Assembly: GCA_000827325.1 (NCBI GenBank)
Contig: KN832875.1
Location: 1,798,001 to 1,862,000, forward strand
Direction of reading: 5' to 3'
Source of the DNA: Oidiodendron maius Zn
Taxonomy: Eukaryota > Ascomycota > Leotiomycetes > Myxotrichaceae
DNA length: 64,000 nucleotides
Shown in pieces: positions 1-11,164 of this stretch (position 1 is its first letter; the number at the start of each line of letters is the position of its first letter). A model generated the notes under the pieces. The model was not told the DNA's origin. It saw only the letters and a program-made list of their open reading frames with translations, and searched no databases. The position numbers were made by a program, and so were the translations under genes.

Positions 1-979
1 GTGTTCGACCTGCGTGGACAGGATATTCACCTCTGGACCCGCACCGTGTCCCGTGCCGCACTGTGGGAAGACACTTCGGAAGAGAGGTTTCCACAAAGCC
101 TTCTTTGCGGATCTCGCGATTGAGAGGGAGGTCGACGTTAGGAAACGGGTCGGGGCAGTCTTCAATCGGAGACACGACGAGTTTGAGACGTTGTTGGACT
201 GGAACAACTATTTGGAGGAGGTCGAAGGGCTCGTTTTTGATATTGTAGAAGGCGATGTCAAGACCAGAACCATAGCAGAAGAGAAGCTGAGGATGTACAA
301 GGAGGCAAACAAAGGAGTCATCGAGGAGAACACGAGGGTTGGTCTAGAGGAGGGAGAATTAGAGAGGAGGAGAGAGAAGGCAGAGCGAGAAGCTGCTAGG
401 CAAAGAAGATTGGCGGTTCTGAGGGAGGAAGAAGAAGAGAAAGCCGACATGCTAAAGACTAGGCAGAGCGTCTTGGACCGGCTGGCAAATGAGGACGTTG
501 ACGCGAATACCATTGCTGCCCAGGCGCAGAAGATTATCCTGAAGAAGACAAGCGCCAGGAGGGCTTTGAAAGATATTCCAATCCAAAGCAATGGAAGCGC
601 CATGGATGCTGGCCTTACGATCAGAGGGCTCAAGAAGAAAGAAGCTCCCGCACCAGAGAAACCATACGATCCATTTGGAGGTTTGGACCTTACGCCCGCC
701 AGGTATGTTCTGCAAGACCACTACGAGAACGAATGGTTAGGAGGTGCAAAGAAGGATACACGGCATATGGCTGGAGGATATAGTCTTCAGGAGTACTACG
801 CTCGAACCATGTTCGAAGCATTTTCTGGTTTAGGCGTCTTTATCGAGGACGAGGTCACGGATCGAAATCAACAGCCACAAGCGGTCGTGGCTCCTGCTGT
901 GGAGACTGCAGCTGCAGTGCAAGCGGCTGTGAGTAAAACGAAATTCGAGCGTAATATGGAATTAGATGATGTCTTCTAA
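1..979 (+). CDS. TFB3: TFIIH/CAK assembly factor TFB3 (MAT1), 3' part
   Basis: The reading frame is already open at base 2, so the gene starts left of the window and only its C-terminal part is present. The first residues form the end of a RING finger (CVDRIF, GPAPCPVPHCGKTLRK with the last zinc cysteines). Next come the MAT1 central region (RRHDEFETLLDWNNYLEEVEGL) and a long charged coiled coil (about residues 85-180 of the visible part), then a less conserved tail. MAT1/TFB3 is the RING subunit that holds the CDK-activating kinase module (CDK7-cyclin H type) onto TFIIH, so it acts in nuclear transcription initiation and repair. The RING and the following segment match the family closely. 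The gene ends tail-to-tail with the AP180-like gene, about 290 bp away. Confidence 0.9.
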   Translation, partial: CSTCVDRIFTSGPAPCPVPHCGKTLRKRGFHKAFFADLAIEREVDVRKRVGAVFNRRHDEFETLLDWNNYLEEVEGLVFDIVEGDVKTRTIAEEKLRMYKEANKGVIEENTRVGLEEGELERRREKAEREAARQRRLAVLREEEEEKADMLKTRQSVLDRLANEDVDANTIAAQAQKIILKKTSARRALKDIPIQSNGSAMDAGLTIRGLKKKEAPAPEKPYDPFGGLDLTPARYVLQDHYENEWLGGAKKDTRHMAGGYSLQEYYARTMFEAFSGLGVFIEDEVTDRNQQPQAVVAPAVETAAAVQAAVSKTKFERNMELDDVF

Positions 980-1269
980 GCATGTGGATCGTGGTGCACG
1001 GAGATTTCACTTTGCATAGCGGGATTGGAAGTTTAAGGAGTTAGGGAGATTAACTTAGAAATCATCACAGGGGATGGGCCGCATAATTGCTTCTGGAGAA
1101 GGCTGTTATCATTAGCGGATTAACTACCACGTCCGCAGACTCCCTGTAACATATTGAGAACCATTTATGCTCTTCGAATTCCCGCTTCAGATATGAGAAT
1201 CACGTCTCCAAACGCCCTGCTTAGTCATTGTCCCTGACAAGTCGAATGCAAACTACCAATACATTTATG

Positions 1270-3455
1270 TTATTGCTGCCACGGCTGTTGTTGTGCGGGC
1301 CTTGGGAAGACTGGAATTGCCCCCAGACTGTCCAGGCCGCCACCGATGGGTTGCTGCATATGCTGCCAACCTTGTCCCGTGGCAGTATTCACGAACTGGC
1401 TTTGCCGGAACGGGTTTGTACTACCTGTAGGCTGAGGTGCAAGACCGCCACTCGTCTGTGGGCGTTGAGGGGCCCCAGTACTCTTAGCAAATGGGTTTGT
1501 GCCTGTGGTCATTGATTGCAGAGCTGTGCCTTGCTGCTCAAGGTGCTGTTGCTGCTGAAATCCTACTTGTGGCAAGGGAGATGTGTATGCGTATTGCGTA
1601 TGTTGAAATTGCTGGTCAGACGGTTGGCTGAAAGGTTGGCTAACTTGAGGTGTCGATTTTGCGAAGGGGTTTGTTGATGGTTGGCTTATGGGAGGCGAAA
1701 AAGGTGCCCCAACGGTACCGGTTTGAGTTACCATCATTGATTGGCGGAAGGGGTTGGTTGCTTGGGGCGCACCAGTTTGCATTGTTCCAAGTTGTTGTGG
1801 CTGCTGTAAGAAAGACGCTGTCGAATCTTGCGGAATGGAGGAGAGGGCTCCCGGCTGGAACGATGGTTGAGGAGTGTAGCCCCCAAAGCTGGTGCTAGTG
1901 AAATTTGGCTGGATTTGTTGAGGTTGTTGGGGTGCAGTGAACCCAGTATTAAATGGATGCTGCTGCTGGAACGGATTTGGACTTTGATAAGCTGATTGTT
2001 GAGAAACGAACCCATTCTGCTGGAGTGGTGGTGATTGAAGAGGGACACCAGAGCCGAATTGAAGGGGCGCTTGTTGCTGCATTCCTGGCTGAGTTGCCAT
2101 TGGTTGTTGGTTCTGCTCGATGGAATCGAAAAAGTCAATCAAATCTGGAGCAGGCCCTTTTGCAGGTTGACTTGGTTTGGACGTTGACGCTTTTGAGTCT
2201 GAGGCTCCTCTTCCAGATGCGACTTTCGAATCTGTGTCGCTCTTCGATATGAGAAGTTTACTCGAACCATTCGCCCCTCTGCCTTTCTTCGACTCCTGTT
2301 CCGCCAGATACTGTCTCCTGTTGATCTCAAAATCAGGGTCCATCAAGTAGTCCTCTAGCTGCTTTCCAAGGTTGACTGGAGCATGCTTTAACTTGGGTAC
2401 CTCGACTCGTGTTTGGTGTTCATATTGTCGAGCGGTATTAAGATACCCAACGACAAAATCCGTCTGTCTCGTAAAATTTTTGTATATCTCCATCGCCCGT
2501 TCCGCATCTGGTTTTGACATTTCGAAGAAGTGGCCTAGGAGGTTTAGAATTATCACCTAACTGATCAAATGAAAACTTACCTAGGATGTTGATCATGGCT
2601 TGGTTCATAACATGGAACATAGCCAGAAGATCCAAGACAAGCATTCGAAATACAGTGATAGTGATCTCGTTTTCGGGTTCGTTGTCCAGGACCTGATGTA
2701 ATGAGCAGAAAATCCTTCTCAATATGCTACAAACTTACATCGCATTTCAACAGAGCTGTAATCTGGTGCTGCACAATCTCCGTCTCGCGAAGCAGGCCCT
2801 TATCCACGCTCATCTTCTCTAGACGCCTGTCTCCACCGCGAACAAAGTCGCACTTAGCGTCTCGATAGGCACGAGCTCTTTCGCTCAGGTAATTAGTATA
2901 GTGGCGAATATTCCGGCCCTGCGTTTGAACTTTGTTATAATCACGTTAGCATAGCTTTCATGATATATCTCATTACTGTTGACTGCTTCTGTAGAGCAAT
3001 AGCCCGTAAAGACTCTCACTCACCATCGGAGAAGGTACTTATAGCAAGCATATTTCGATGCCTCGAAAGATATGCCAATGTCACGTCAGCGGACCCTTCT
3101 CTGATCATCAAATGCACCGTAATCAAACTCTTGAACACTACCGTCCATGTTGAATCCCTAAGCCTGTTCTGCAACGCCCGGAAGACTTCGGCAACCCCTG
3201 CTTCTCCAGAATGGGTCGCTATAAGGATATGCTCAATATATCTATGTAACGAAAACAGTCAGCTGGATTCCTGGGCCTCTTCGGTAGGGGTCGCAGCGTT
3301 CATACTTGGATTTTGGAGGTGCGGCCTAGACATGGCAAATGTTAGCAGACTGTACTTAGAGCAGTGGCGTGCACGACTGCGTAAGTGTGACAAAAGCCTC
3401 CGTTTACCTTTATCTTTGTAGCACCCTTCACAGACTTCTCAAAAGAACTGGCCAT
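1270..3455 (-). CDS. YAP1801: AP180/CALM-type clathrin adaptor with ANTH domain and NPF motifs
   Basis: Six exons on the minus strand: 3408-3455, 3306-3325 (20 nt), 3024-3241, 2739-2929, 2581-2692, 1270-2534. All phases agree and give 617 residues. The start is ATG at 3455 (MASSFEKSVKGATKIK). The first ~275 residues are an ANTH domain, with the lysine-rich phosphoinositide-binding start and HSGEAGVAEVFRAL, RNIRHYTNYL and LDNEPENEITITVFRML. The remaining half is a Q/P/N-rich disordered tail with five NPF motifs, the ligand for EH domains. The family binds PI(4,5)P2 and clathrin at the plasma membrane and loads cargo into endocytic coats. The yeast genes are YAP1801/YAP1802; the ortholog call is from family knowledge. 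The exon with ANTH residues 22-95 is invisible to simple ORF calling because it is split by short introns. Confidence 0.9.
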
Positions 3456-4773
3456 CTCGAGCGCAGATTTGCCGGCTGGACAGCGCGACGGCAGTTGTGT
3501 GGCCAACGAGCGGGTGACTAAACCCTCACGCCGGTTCCCGAGACACGCGGAGAATTGGCCGACACCAGGTACCAAGGGATAGGTATACAGGTTCTTCAAA
3601 CCGCTCGCGGGTGCGTTCAAGGGCGGAGCCTGGAGGTTGGCGCAATGTTTACCTGGAGATTGCCTCGTCGCAGCCAAGTTATGGTGACGATTTCGCTTCA
3701 AGGGTAACACGGATGGCCCCTGCAGCTGACACAGCACGCCGATGTCAAACTGGGTGAACTACTTATTTCCCGAGTGGGGATATCTTGGTGATCATCACTG
3801 GGACTGACAGTTGGCATGTTCAGTGTTCTACATCACAAGAGAGCGACAGAGGGTATTATTGCAGCTCATGTTGTTCCTTGTCCATGTGGCGGCTGTGCTG
3901 GCACATACCGTCAGTCAGCCGGCTATATTTGACTTAGCGAATTGAATCGTCTCAAGGGTAAGCATTCATGAACTGAAAATTATGGATAGAGGTAGACATC
4001 AGTTATTTATTCGCCCAGACCTTCCAAATAGATAAAAACTAAATAAATGCAGGGGCAGTAGCATCGATACCTACCTCTCTATTCGGCACCGCGTGGGCCA
4101 TGCCCGGCACTTTTGGTCCCTCTTCCACAGCTGTAATAGATGATAGCACTCGCTATATCCTCATACCTTAAGCCAGCCCTAGACACAAATAATTTCAGGA
4201 TAGAAATATGTATAGCATCCGCCAGCAAAAGTCACAGACTAGTGATTCCTTCATGTATAGAACTAGCGCTTGAAAAGATCGCTAATTTTCATATGGTCTA
4301 GGGCTTGACAGTGCTATGAAGATGAGAGAGGACCAAAGATCTACTCAGTAGATCCCTCCATAGTAGCCTTCCAAGTTTTATTGTTCAGAGATGCCTTCAT
4401 CGCGTTCGTTAAAGTAACAAGGTGGATGCGTCGAACGCTTATTTCACTCTCCCAAATCTCCTCTTACAGACAGACCACTTAAGCCCAGTGAAGGGAGAGT
4501 CCAAGAGCTCGAGAAGCCGGAATCGTAGTCATATAAAACACGCTGGCTTTTCATCATCTTCAAAGACCATGTGTCAGTAGAAGTCAGCAAGGAGTGATGA
4601 GAATATTGGTACATACTTGTTTAAAACTTGGAAGGATGAGGAGAGAAGAAAATCTATCAGTGCGCAGGAGAAATATATAGGCACTCGGAAAAAAATCACG
4701 GCGCTAACCGAAAATAGACAGCTCCAAATAATGTTTGACTACCAACAGCTATCACACTATGACTTCATAAACA
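3456..4773. other. Intergenic region between divergent AP180-like and MSD1 genes
   Basis: About 1.3 kb between two genes that point away from each other, so it should hold both promoters. Small open frames here (for example 4617-4967) have no family resemblance and overlap the start of the synthetase gene. I see no RNA gene or mobile element. Confidence 0.5.
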
Positions 4774-7062
4774 ATGTCGCTCATTTTAGGTCGTATGCGG
4801 CAAGCCTGGGAAGTTTCAGGTTTAAGGTATCTTCAGAGGCCGTGTTGTACCAGCCAAGGGTTCCGTCAGTTCCGCAGAGCGCCTTCAAGGTGTTTCAACA
4901 ATGTCAGGCCAAAGCAGGTAGTAGAGGAGACGACGATGAAGGAAGGGGAAGATGGATTCTGGCATGAATATAAACGGTCATGTATGCCATTTACCTCGTT
5001 TTAAACGTCGACGCTGATATCGTGGTACAGTCCAAGTTCCAAAACCAAACCTCAAACTCCAAACGGAAATCTCTCACGAGCTGTTGGGCAAACAATTCAT
5101 AATTGCTGGGTTTCTCGGGAACCGGAGGGACGCAGGCTCGAAAATGGCATTCGCAGACTTTTATGGAGAAGGTATCTCACAGAAACTTCAATTGTTTGCA
5201 CGTTCAGACATTAGCGGAGACGCCTTGCGAGACTTGCGTGCCACCTCAGTCAACAGCGCCGTTAATGTAACGGGGACATTAGCTTTGAAGATGGAGCCGA
5301 AAGCACCTAAGAATCAAGGAGAAGTTCAATTGCAAGCGAATGAAGGCCATTTGTTCCTAAATCAACTCGAATTGCGTTTGCAGGATATTAAATGCATAAA
5401 CACTTTCCCGAAGGACTTTGCATATCATACTGCTGAAGATAGGCACTTACAGATACGTTTTGACACAACACTAAAGCGACGGTTAGAATTCAGGTCGAAG
5501 GTAGCTGCATTTGCTAGGCAGAGCCTACAAGATTTTACAGAAGTTGAAACTCCAATTCTCTTCAAATCAACTCCAGAAGGAGCAAGAGAGTTTCTTGTTC
5601 CTACAAGAATAAGAGGATATGCATACAGTCTACCTCAGAGCCCTCAGCAGTATAAACAGCTTTTGATGGCAAGCGGTATCCACAGGTATATGCAATTTGC
5701 CAAATGCTTTAGAGACGAAGATCACAGAGCGGATCGACAACCGGAATTCACTCAGGTAAATCTTGAACTCAAATGAGCCAAAGACATCTAACCTGTTGGC
5801 AGCTCGATCTAGAAATGGCATGGGCAGATGGAGAAGATGTTATGAATAGAGTTGAGGAATTGATGAAGGCACTCTGGCTTGAATTTTCAGAACATACCCC
5901 TGCTCCAACCTTCAGTCGGATCCGATACAGTGAAGCCATGGCGAGGTATGGCTCAGATAAGCCAGATTTGCGTATTCCAGGCTCAGTAAGACGACCATTC
6001 TTATCTCTTGAACTTGCACTTACAAGGTCAGATCCATCGGCTGGATCATATAGTTCCCAACAACCTGCGCAGCATGCTCACTGACTTAAAGGACCCTATA
6101 ATCGAGGCATGGAAAGTCCGATTAAGTGGCGATTCGAACATTCTAAAAAGTTTTATTTCGACTTTCATGGATTCCACAGAGGGTGGAGACTTTCGAAGTA
6201 ATCCAGATGGCGCGCCTGGGGTATTCATCTATGATCAAACAACGCCAATTGGTGGATTGCAAGCTTTTGGCTTCGAATCCGCCGAAAAGTTAGAAGCTTT
6301 ATATCGAACTGCTACTACCTCGCCAAATTCGACCGACACCCCTCTTGGCGAGGGCGATGTTTTATTTGTTCAAGCTCGTTCAAATGCTCCGATCTCTGGA
6401 AGCTCAACACAGTTAGGGAAGCTTCGTCGTGCTCTTTATATTGCCGCGACAGAAGCAGGGATAGCTCAGCTTGATCCCCAGGACCGGTTCCTCTGGGTCA
6501 CTGACTTTCCAATGTTTACGCCAAACGATACTGATGGTCCAAATGATCAAGGAACATCAGGATTCTCCGCAACACATCATCCATTCACGGCACCAAAATC
6601 GGCTGCCGATGTTGACTTGTTATTGACCGATCCGCTCAGCGCTATAGCAGACCATTATGATCTTGTTCTCAATGGCGTGGAGCTTGGTGGTGGAAGCCGA
6701 CGCATCCACAGTTCTGAAATGCAACAATTTATTATGAGAGATATCCTGAAGGTATGATGTCTGCCCTTTTGTGTAAATCAAATACTGACCCGTTCCAGAT
6801 GAATCAAAATCGCCTGGGTTCATTTGCTCATCTTTTCAAGGCTCTTCAGGCCGGCTGTCCTCCTCACGCTGGCCTGGCAATAGGTTTCGATCGTCTTATT
6901 GCTGTCATGACAGGCCAGAATAGCGTCAAGGATGTAATCGCATTCCCGAAAGATAAATTGGGCAGAGATCTCCTGGTAAAATCGCCAGGTCAGGTTTCCA
7001 ACAGCGAGCTTCTAAAATATCATATGCAATTCATTATTTCCGAAGAGCAGTCTCAGGACTAG
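4774..7062 (+). CDS. MSD1: Mitochondrial aspartyl-tRNA synthetase
   Basis: Five exons: 4774-4981, 5031-5755, 5803-5985, 6032-6751, 6799-7062. All phases are consistent and give 699 residues. Introns are 46-49 nt. The first ~60 residues are rich in Arg and Ser with almost no acids early on, as in a mitochondrial presequence. An OB-fold anticodon-binding domain follows, then a class II catalytic core. Motif 2 is [16 protein letters not shown], a flexible GAD-type insertion with LWVTDFPMF follows, then [13 protein letters not shown] and motif 3 GLAIGFDRL. It charges mitochondrial tRNA-Asp. The long bacterial-type insertion and the leader mark it as the organellar enzyme rather than the cytosolic one. 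ATG 4774 was chosen because it gives the leader; ATG 4795 is a possible alternative. Confidence 0.93.
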
Positions 7063-7567
7063 CGCTCTTTTCACCTTTTCGGACTTTCGGAGGCCTTGCC
7101 AATATGACAGGATTGCCAACAGGAATTTCAAATAATGTACTTTTATTAGCAACGCATTGATTGGGAATTAGCGATCATGTTATGGGTGAGCCTCAACAAA
7201 TGACATGAGGCATGAGAATTACAATACTACAATATTATGTATCCTGTAATATAGGTGTACAAAAGGATAGAAGGCGTTGGTGCGTCTAAAATTTCAACCG
7301 TACTGTATACAGTTCTTACGAAATGTGGAAATATACCAATTGCTCCCCTTATCAAGTTCCTCTAGGCTTGTGCGCTTAATTCCTCTTGACTATTGCAAGA
7401 TTGAAAATATTTATTCGAATGCCTCTCCTTTTTCACAAGCACAATACTGTATATCGCTCAAATAAGTTCACTTCAGGACAGTCCTTTAAGGCAAAGGAGA
7501 CTACCTAATCTTAGCCAACCATTCTCACAATCTCCTTCAATGCCTCACCATGGCTCTTCATTGCTGC

Positions 7568-7807
7568 CTATTGATGAGCATCATACTCTTTCAAGACAAA
7601 AGATCTAAGGTCTCGCTCGCCGTTGACGAAGAGGTCGACCGGTTTCACAGGAGCCTGTGACTTGTCACTGCGAGCATCTTGCATAGATGGCTCGCTAGCT
7701 TGAGTGTCTAGGAAAGAGCCATTTTGCGCCTTCATGGATGTGGAGCTAGAGATGGAAACCGATTTTGATCTTTCTTCTTCGATTTTGCCCCAACAGGGGC
7801 GATGCAT
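7568..7807 (-). CDS. Small hypothetical open frame, doubtful
   Basis: A minus-strand frame of at most 79 codons, Ser-rich, ending in ERDLRSFVLKEYDAHQ. I recognise no family. The codon mix is not clearly that of a real gene, and a second frame over the same bases begins MANVISKCIAPVGAKSKKKD upstream. It could be the last exon of a gene whose 5' end I cannot trace, a decayed gene, or chance. The rest of the 7063-8560 gap shows nothing coding, apart from a short CAG/CAA-rich run near 8505-8535. Confidence 0.2.
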   Translation of the reverse strand: MHRPCWGKIEEERSKSVSISSSTSMKAQNGSFLDTQASEPSMQDARSDKSQAPVKPVDLFVNGERDLRSFVLKEYDAHQ

Positions 7808-8560
7808 TTAGAGATTACATTGGCCATTGCTGGAAAACATATCAGAATGGTATTGGGTAAGAGTGTGATGGTAAGAGAGGAGAACAGAGATGGTTTAGAA
7901 CAACTTGTTATGTCAGATAAATTCGAATGGGAGAGATTGACTTTGGTGAGAGATATATTGCTCCTTTATGTTGCCACTGTCGGTAGGCTCGAATTATTTG
8001 GCAGTTATTTAGAATGCTGGAAATTTATCTGGCAATAAGGTCTTGACAAGAGGTAACCGTAGTCGAGTAAACTGTCAAGTCCTGTGACGAAGCGCGACTA
8101 GTAGCACCTCATGAGAATTTCTTCTGGCTGCGATCTCTATGACTTCATAGACGGACGGAATTAATTGCCTCTATGAAGAGTATTCTCAGGATCAAATTTC
8201 GCATACAGTGTTGCGACAGGCACCACGAAAGGCTAAACACGCTTGTACAAGATGTATCATCACCCGTGGTGAATATTTGATCCAATCAAGAGCTAGAGAG
8301 CGAATACAGAGAGCTACTGTTGTTCAAGGCGATCCCAAGGACATATGCGAGGGCTGCGCCTAATAGAAAGAGAAGAGAGAAAGAAGGGAATTTGATAAGA
8401 GGTGTATCTCAATTGCTCGCTACGGAGTCGTTGATGTGATGGTTGAGCATCCGGCTCGTCCCGAGTAAGAACCGCGGTGGTCTATCGCGTGTTCTGGTGA
8501 TGGACGCGACAGCGACAGCAACAGCAACAACAGCCCCCTTCCCCGCATCGCCTCACCGTA

Positions 8561-10633
8561 ATGGCGTCAAGTATATTTTCTGAAATGTCCGGATTCTTAT
8601 GCGTAATGCTAACTAGTTTATAGCCCGTGAGGAACGCATGCAGCAGCGTCTGCGCGGTGCTCAGTGAGTTCTTTCATAACCCCGCGAGGCCCATTTACTG
8701 ATTGCCATTCGCGCAATAGGAGACGTCAGGTCAAAGATGTAGACTTTGGCCTCACTTTTCCAACGATATCAGATATTCCACAGCCTGCGCAACGAGCCGT
8801 ATCATCCCAACCCACGTCCCGAGCAGCGCCACCTCTCAGCGGACGGGCGCCTATAACTACAGAGCGTGGGCCTCTACCTAGTACAACAGTCCTGGAAAGC
8901 AACCCAGTGACGACTCGTAGCGCTGCCAACGATGCGAACATATCCGCTAAAAGGAGAAAGCTGAACAGTGATCAGACTCCTTCAACCTCCACACGTACTA
9001 CAAGATCGTCATTGCACGTTCCAAGGCAGGACACTTATACGCTACCGGAGGATGAGGGGGATCAACATGAAGCTGAAATTCAGAACGGGCTGGCTGAAGA
9101 AGAGGTAGACCGAGATGAGTTGGAAATACCACCGCAAATACCCGGCCAAGGGAATCCGGACACAGCTCCTATAACGGAAGTGGTCACAGAAAGTCCAGCA
9201 AATGCTCCAGGAAGTGGCCATAGGATGCGCGTCAGCCTCAATGAGGCTACTCTACAAAGTTTACGATTACAGGATAGTTTCCAGAATAGTAGTCCTGCAG
9301 TCGTGGAGCATGTAAACTCATCACCTGCTCTAAAAAGAAAACGTAGGATAGGAGACACTACACCAAAGAATTCCGCTCCATCTGCTAAACGATCCTCACG
9401 CTATGAAACTGCTCCAGAAGATGACGGAGAGCTTGATGAGCTCTCTCCAGATCAACCGCGAGATCGGAACAGAAAACTGAAGCAGCTGAGTGGAAGAAAA
9501 TCCATGAATTTGAGAGTGGATGAAGATACAGCTCAGCATTCAGCAGAGGAAGCAGAGGAGATCGGCGACGAAGAAGCGGCAGCTGCGTTGAAGAAGAAGC
9601 CAAGTAGGGGAAGATCGAGTATCCCCGCAGCCATGTCTCCCGACCTCGACGAGCCAACGCCCATTGTGACGAAGAGGAGGCGAGGAAGACCATCCGATAT
9701 CTCCAGTCCTGCTCAACAACGGCTACCGAAACGAGCTTCTCAACAATCGGCAGCAAAGGCAGCTCCAAAGTCAGCCTCACAACCGTCAAAGAAATCAGCC
9801 AAATCTGCTAAAGACCACGGCGGAAGTCCAATCCCAATTACTGTGCACCGCTTCACCAAGAGGCCACTCTATGACGATGATGTCTCGGACGTTGATATTC
9901 TTAATGCAGAGATTCCTTACATCAAACGAGCAGGCGTCAGTGCCATCGATGTCCTCAGTCAAGTTTGTCATGAGATTATTGAATCTGGGCTTGATACCCT
10001 TGCAGAAGGAGGGAGCAAAGCCGACGACCCTGCTTTAAGGCGAGAGTATAAAACGAAGTGGAGCGCTGTCGAAGCCTTTGGAAGGGAGTTGCAAGTCCGC
10101 TTACTAGAATATGTAAGCATGCGTCTAGTTATATTCTCTGGAGGCATTGTTAAACAATATACAGGCAATTAATCTCGATAATAGCGTTGCTCTCGAAAAG
10201 CGCCTCCGAGAAGAACGGAAGAAAAGGTTTGCTCTCCGAGAAGACGTCCTTCGCGTTCGTGCTGAACGAGAGCAAATCGCTCTACGTATGGATGAAATTC
10301 GTATTAAGCATGAAGCCGAATCAAAAGAAGCGCAGGCAAGTTCTATTGATTTAGTTTTGATTCACGTTGCAGTTTCTAACATCTCTTTAGGAGCGAGATA
10401 GCCTCAATAACACGATGCACGATATCGAGCTGGCACTTGAACGCGGCAAACAGCAACATCCGCACGATTCTGTCCGAGGGACGACTGAGAAGGCCGGTAT
10501 AGAACTTGTCTTGAAGCGTGTAGCTGGGGAAGTGAGTAATAAGAGCGACTCAGGAGGTATTCTCAAGCAAGTTAGGGAGTTTAACGCTTTCCTTGAGCGG
10601 GCGGCCCTGGCTCTGGAGACTAAGAGAGGTTGA
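8561..10633 (+). CDS. CENP-U/AME1-like inner kinetochore protein
   Basis: Five exons: 8561-8570 (10 nt, ATG plus seven bases), 8624-8663, 8720-10112, 10165-10335, 10391-10633. Phases agree, giving 618 residues. The reconstructed start is MASTREERMQQRLRGAQRRQ, then VDFGLTFP. The middle 350 residues are low-complexity Ser/Pro/Lys with AT-hook-like KRRRGRP segments. The last 200 residues are helical: SAIDVLSQVCHEIIES, then VALEKRLREERKKRFALRED and AEREQIALRMDEIRIKHEAE, a coiled coil. This layout fits the ascomycete AME1/CENP-U family, part of the constitutive centromere network that binds Mis12 and CENP-A chromatin. The family call is from remembered motif patterns. The fourth intron begins GC rather than GT. 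An AT-hook chromatin protein is the alternative. Confidence 0.65.
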
Positions 10634-11164
10634 TGAGTTTGTATGATCTTCTATGAGTTGTCGCTGATACCAATTAAACGAAGTTATGATTGATTCCCTG
10701 CAACTGCCAGTATACACTGGATATATACACTTCGAGTAGATACCATCAGGCAGGGGCTTCAATAAATGGAGGGCTCATGATATTTTGACCACAAGCAGTA
10801 AAAGCGAATATACAAAAACGTTTGACTTTCCAACATTTATTCATTAATTCATCAATGCTTAATCCTACAACAACAGGACATCAAGTTAGCACAAAGGATA
10901 AAACAACAGAATCGATCCGAGAGAGCTCCAGGATCCTAGCAGACCCATATCACAATCCAGACTCCTAGGAGCTTGGTTGATCACCACAGGGATAGCATCT
11001 AAGTCACCCGACTCGATCACAGAGTTTCAATGTCGTTGTATTCCAACCGCAAAGCTCCAACGTGCTAAAGCCAAACAACCCTACTATTGTGCTTCTGTAC
11101 TCCAAATAATTATGCCAGTATTGAACCCAAACGCCTTCCATGTAGTCTTTTAACTTTTGAGAGA
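10634..11164. other. Convergent intergenic spacer
   Basis: About 530 bp between the ends of two convergent genes. It is moderately AT-rich and probably only 3' UTRs and terminators. No open frame of interest. Confidence 0.5.
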
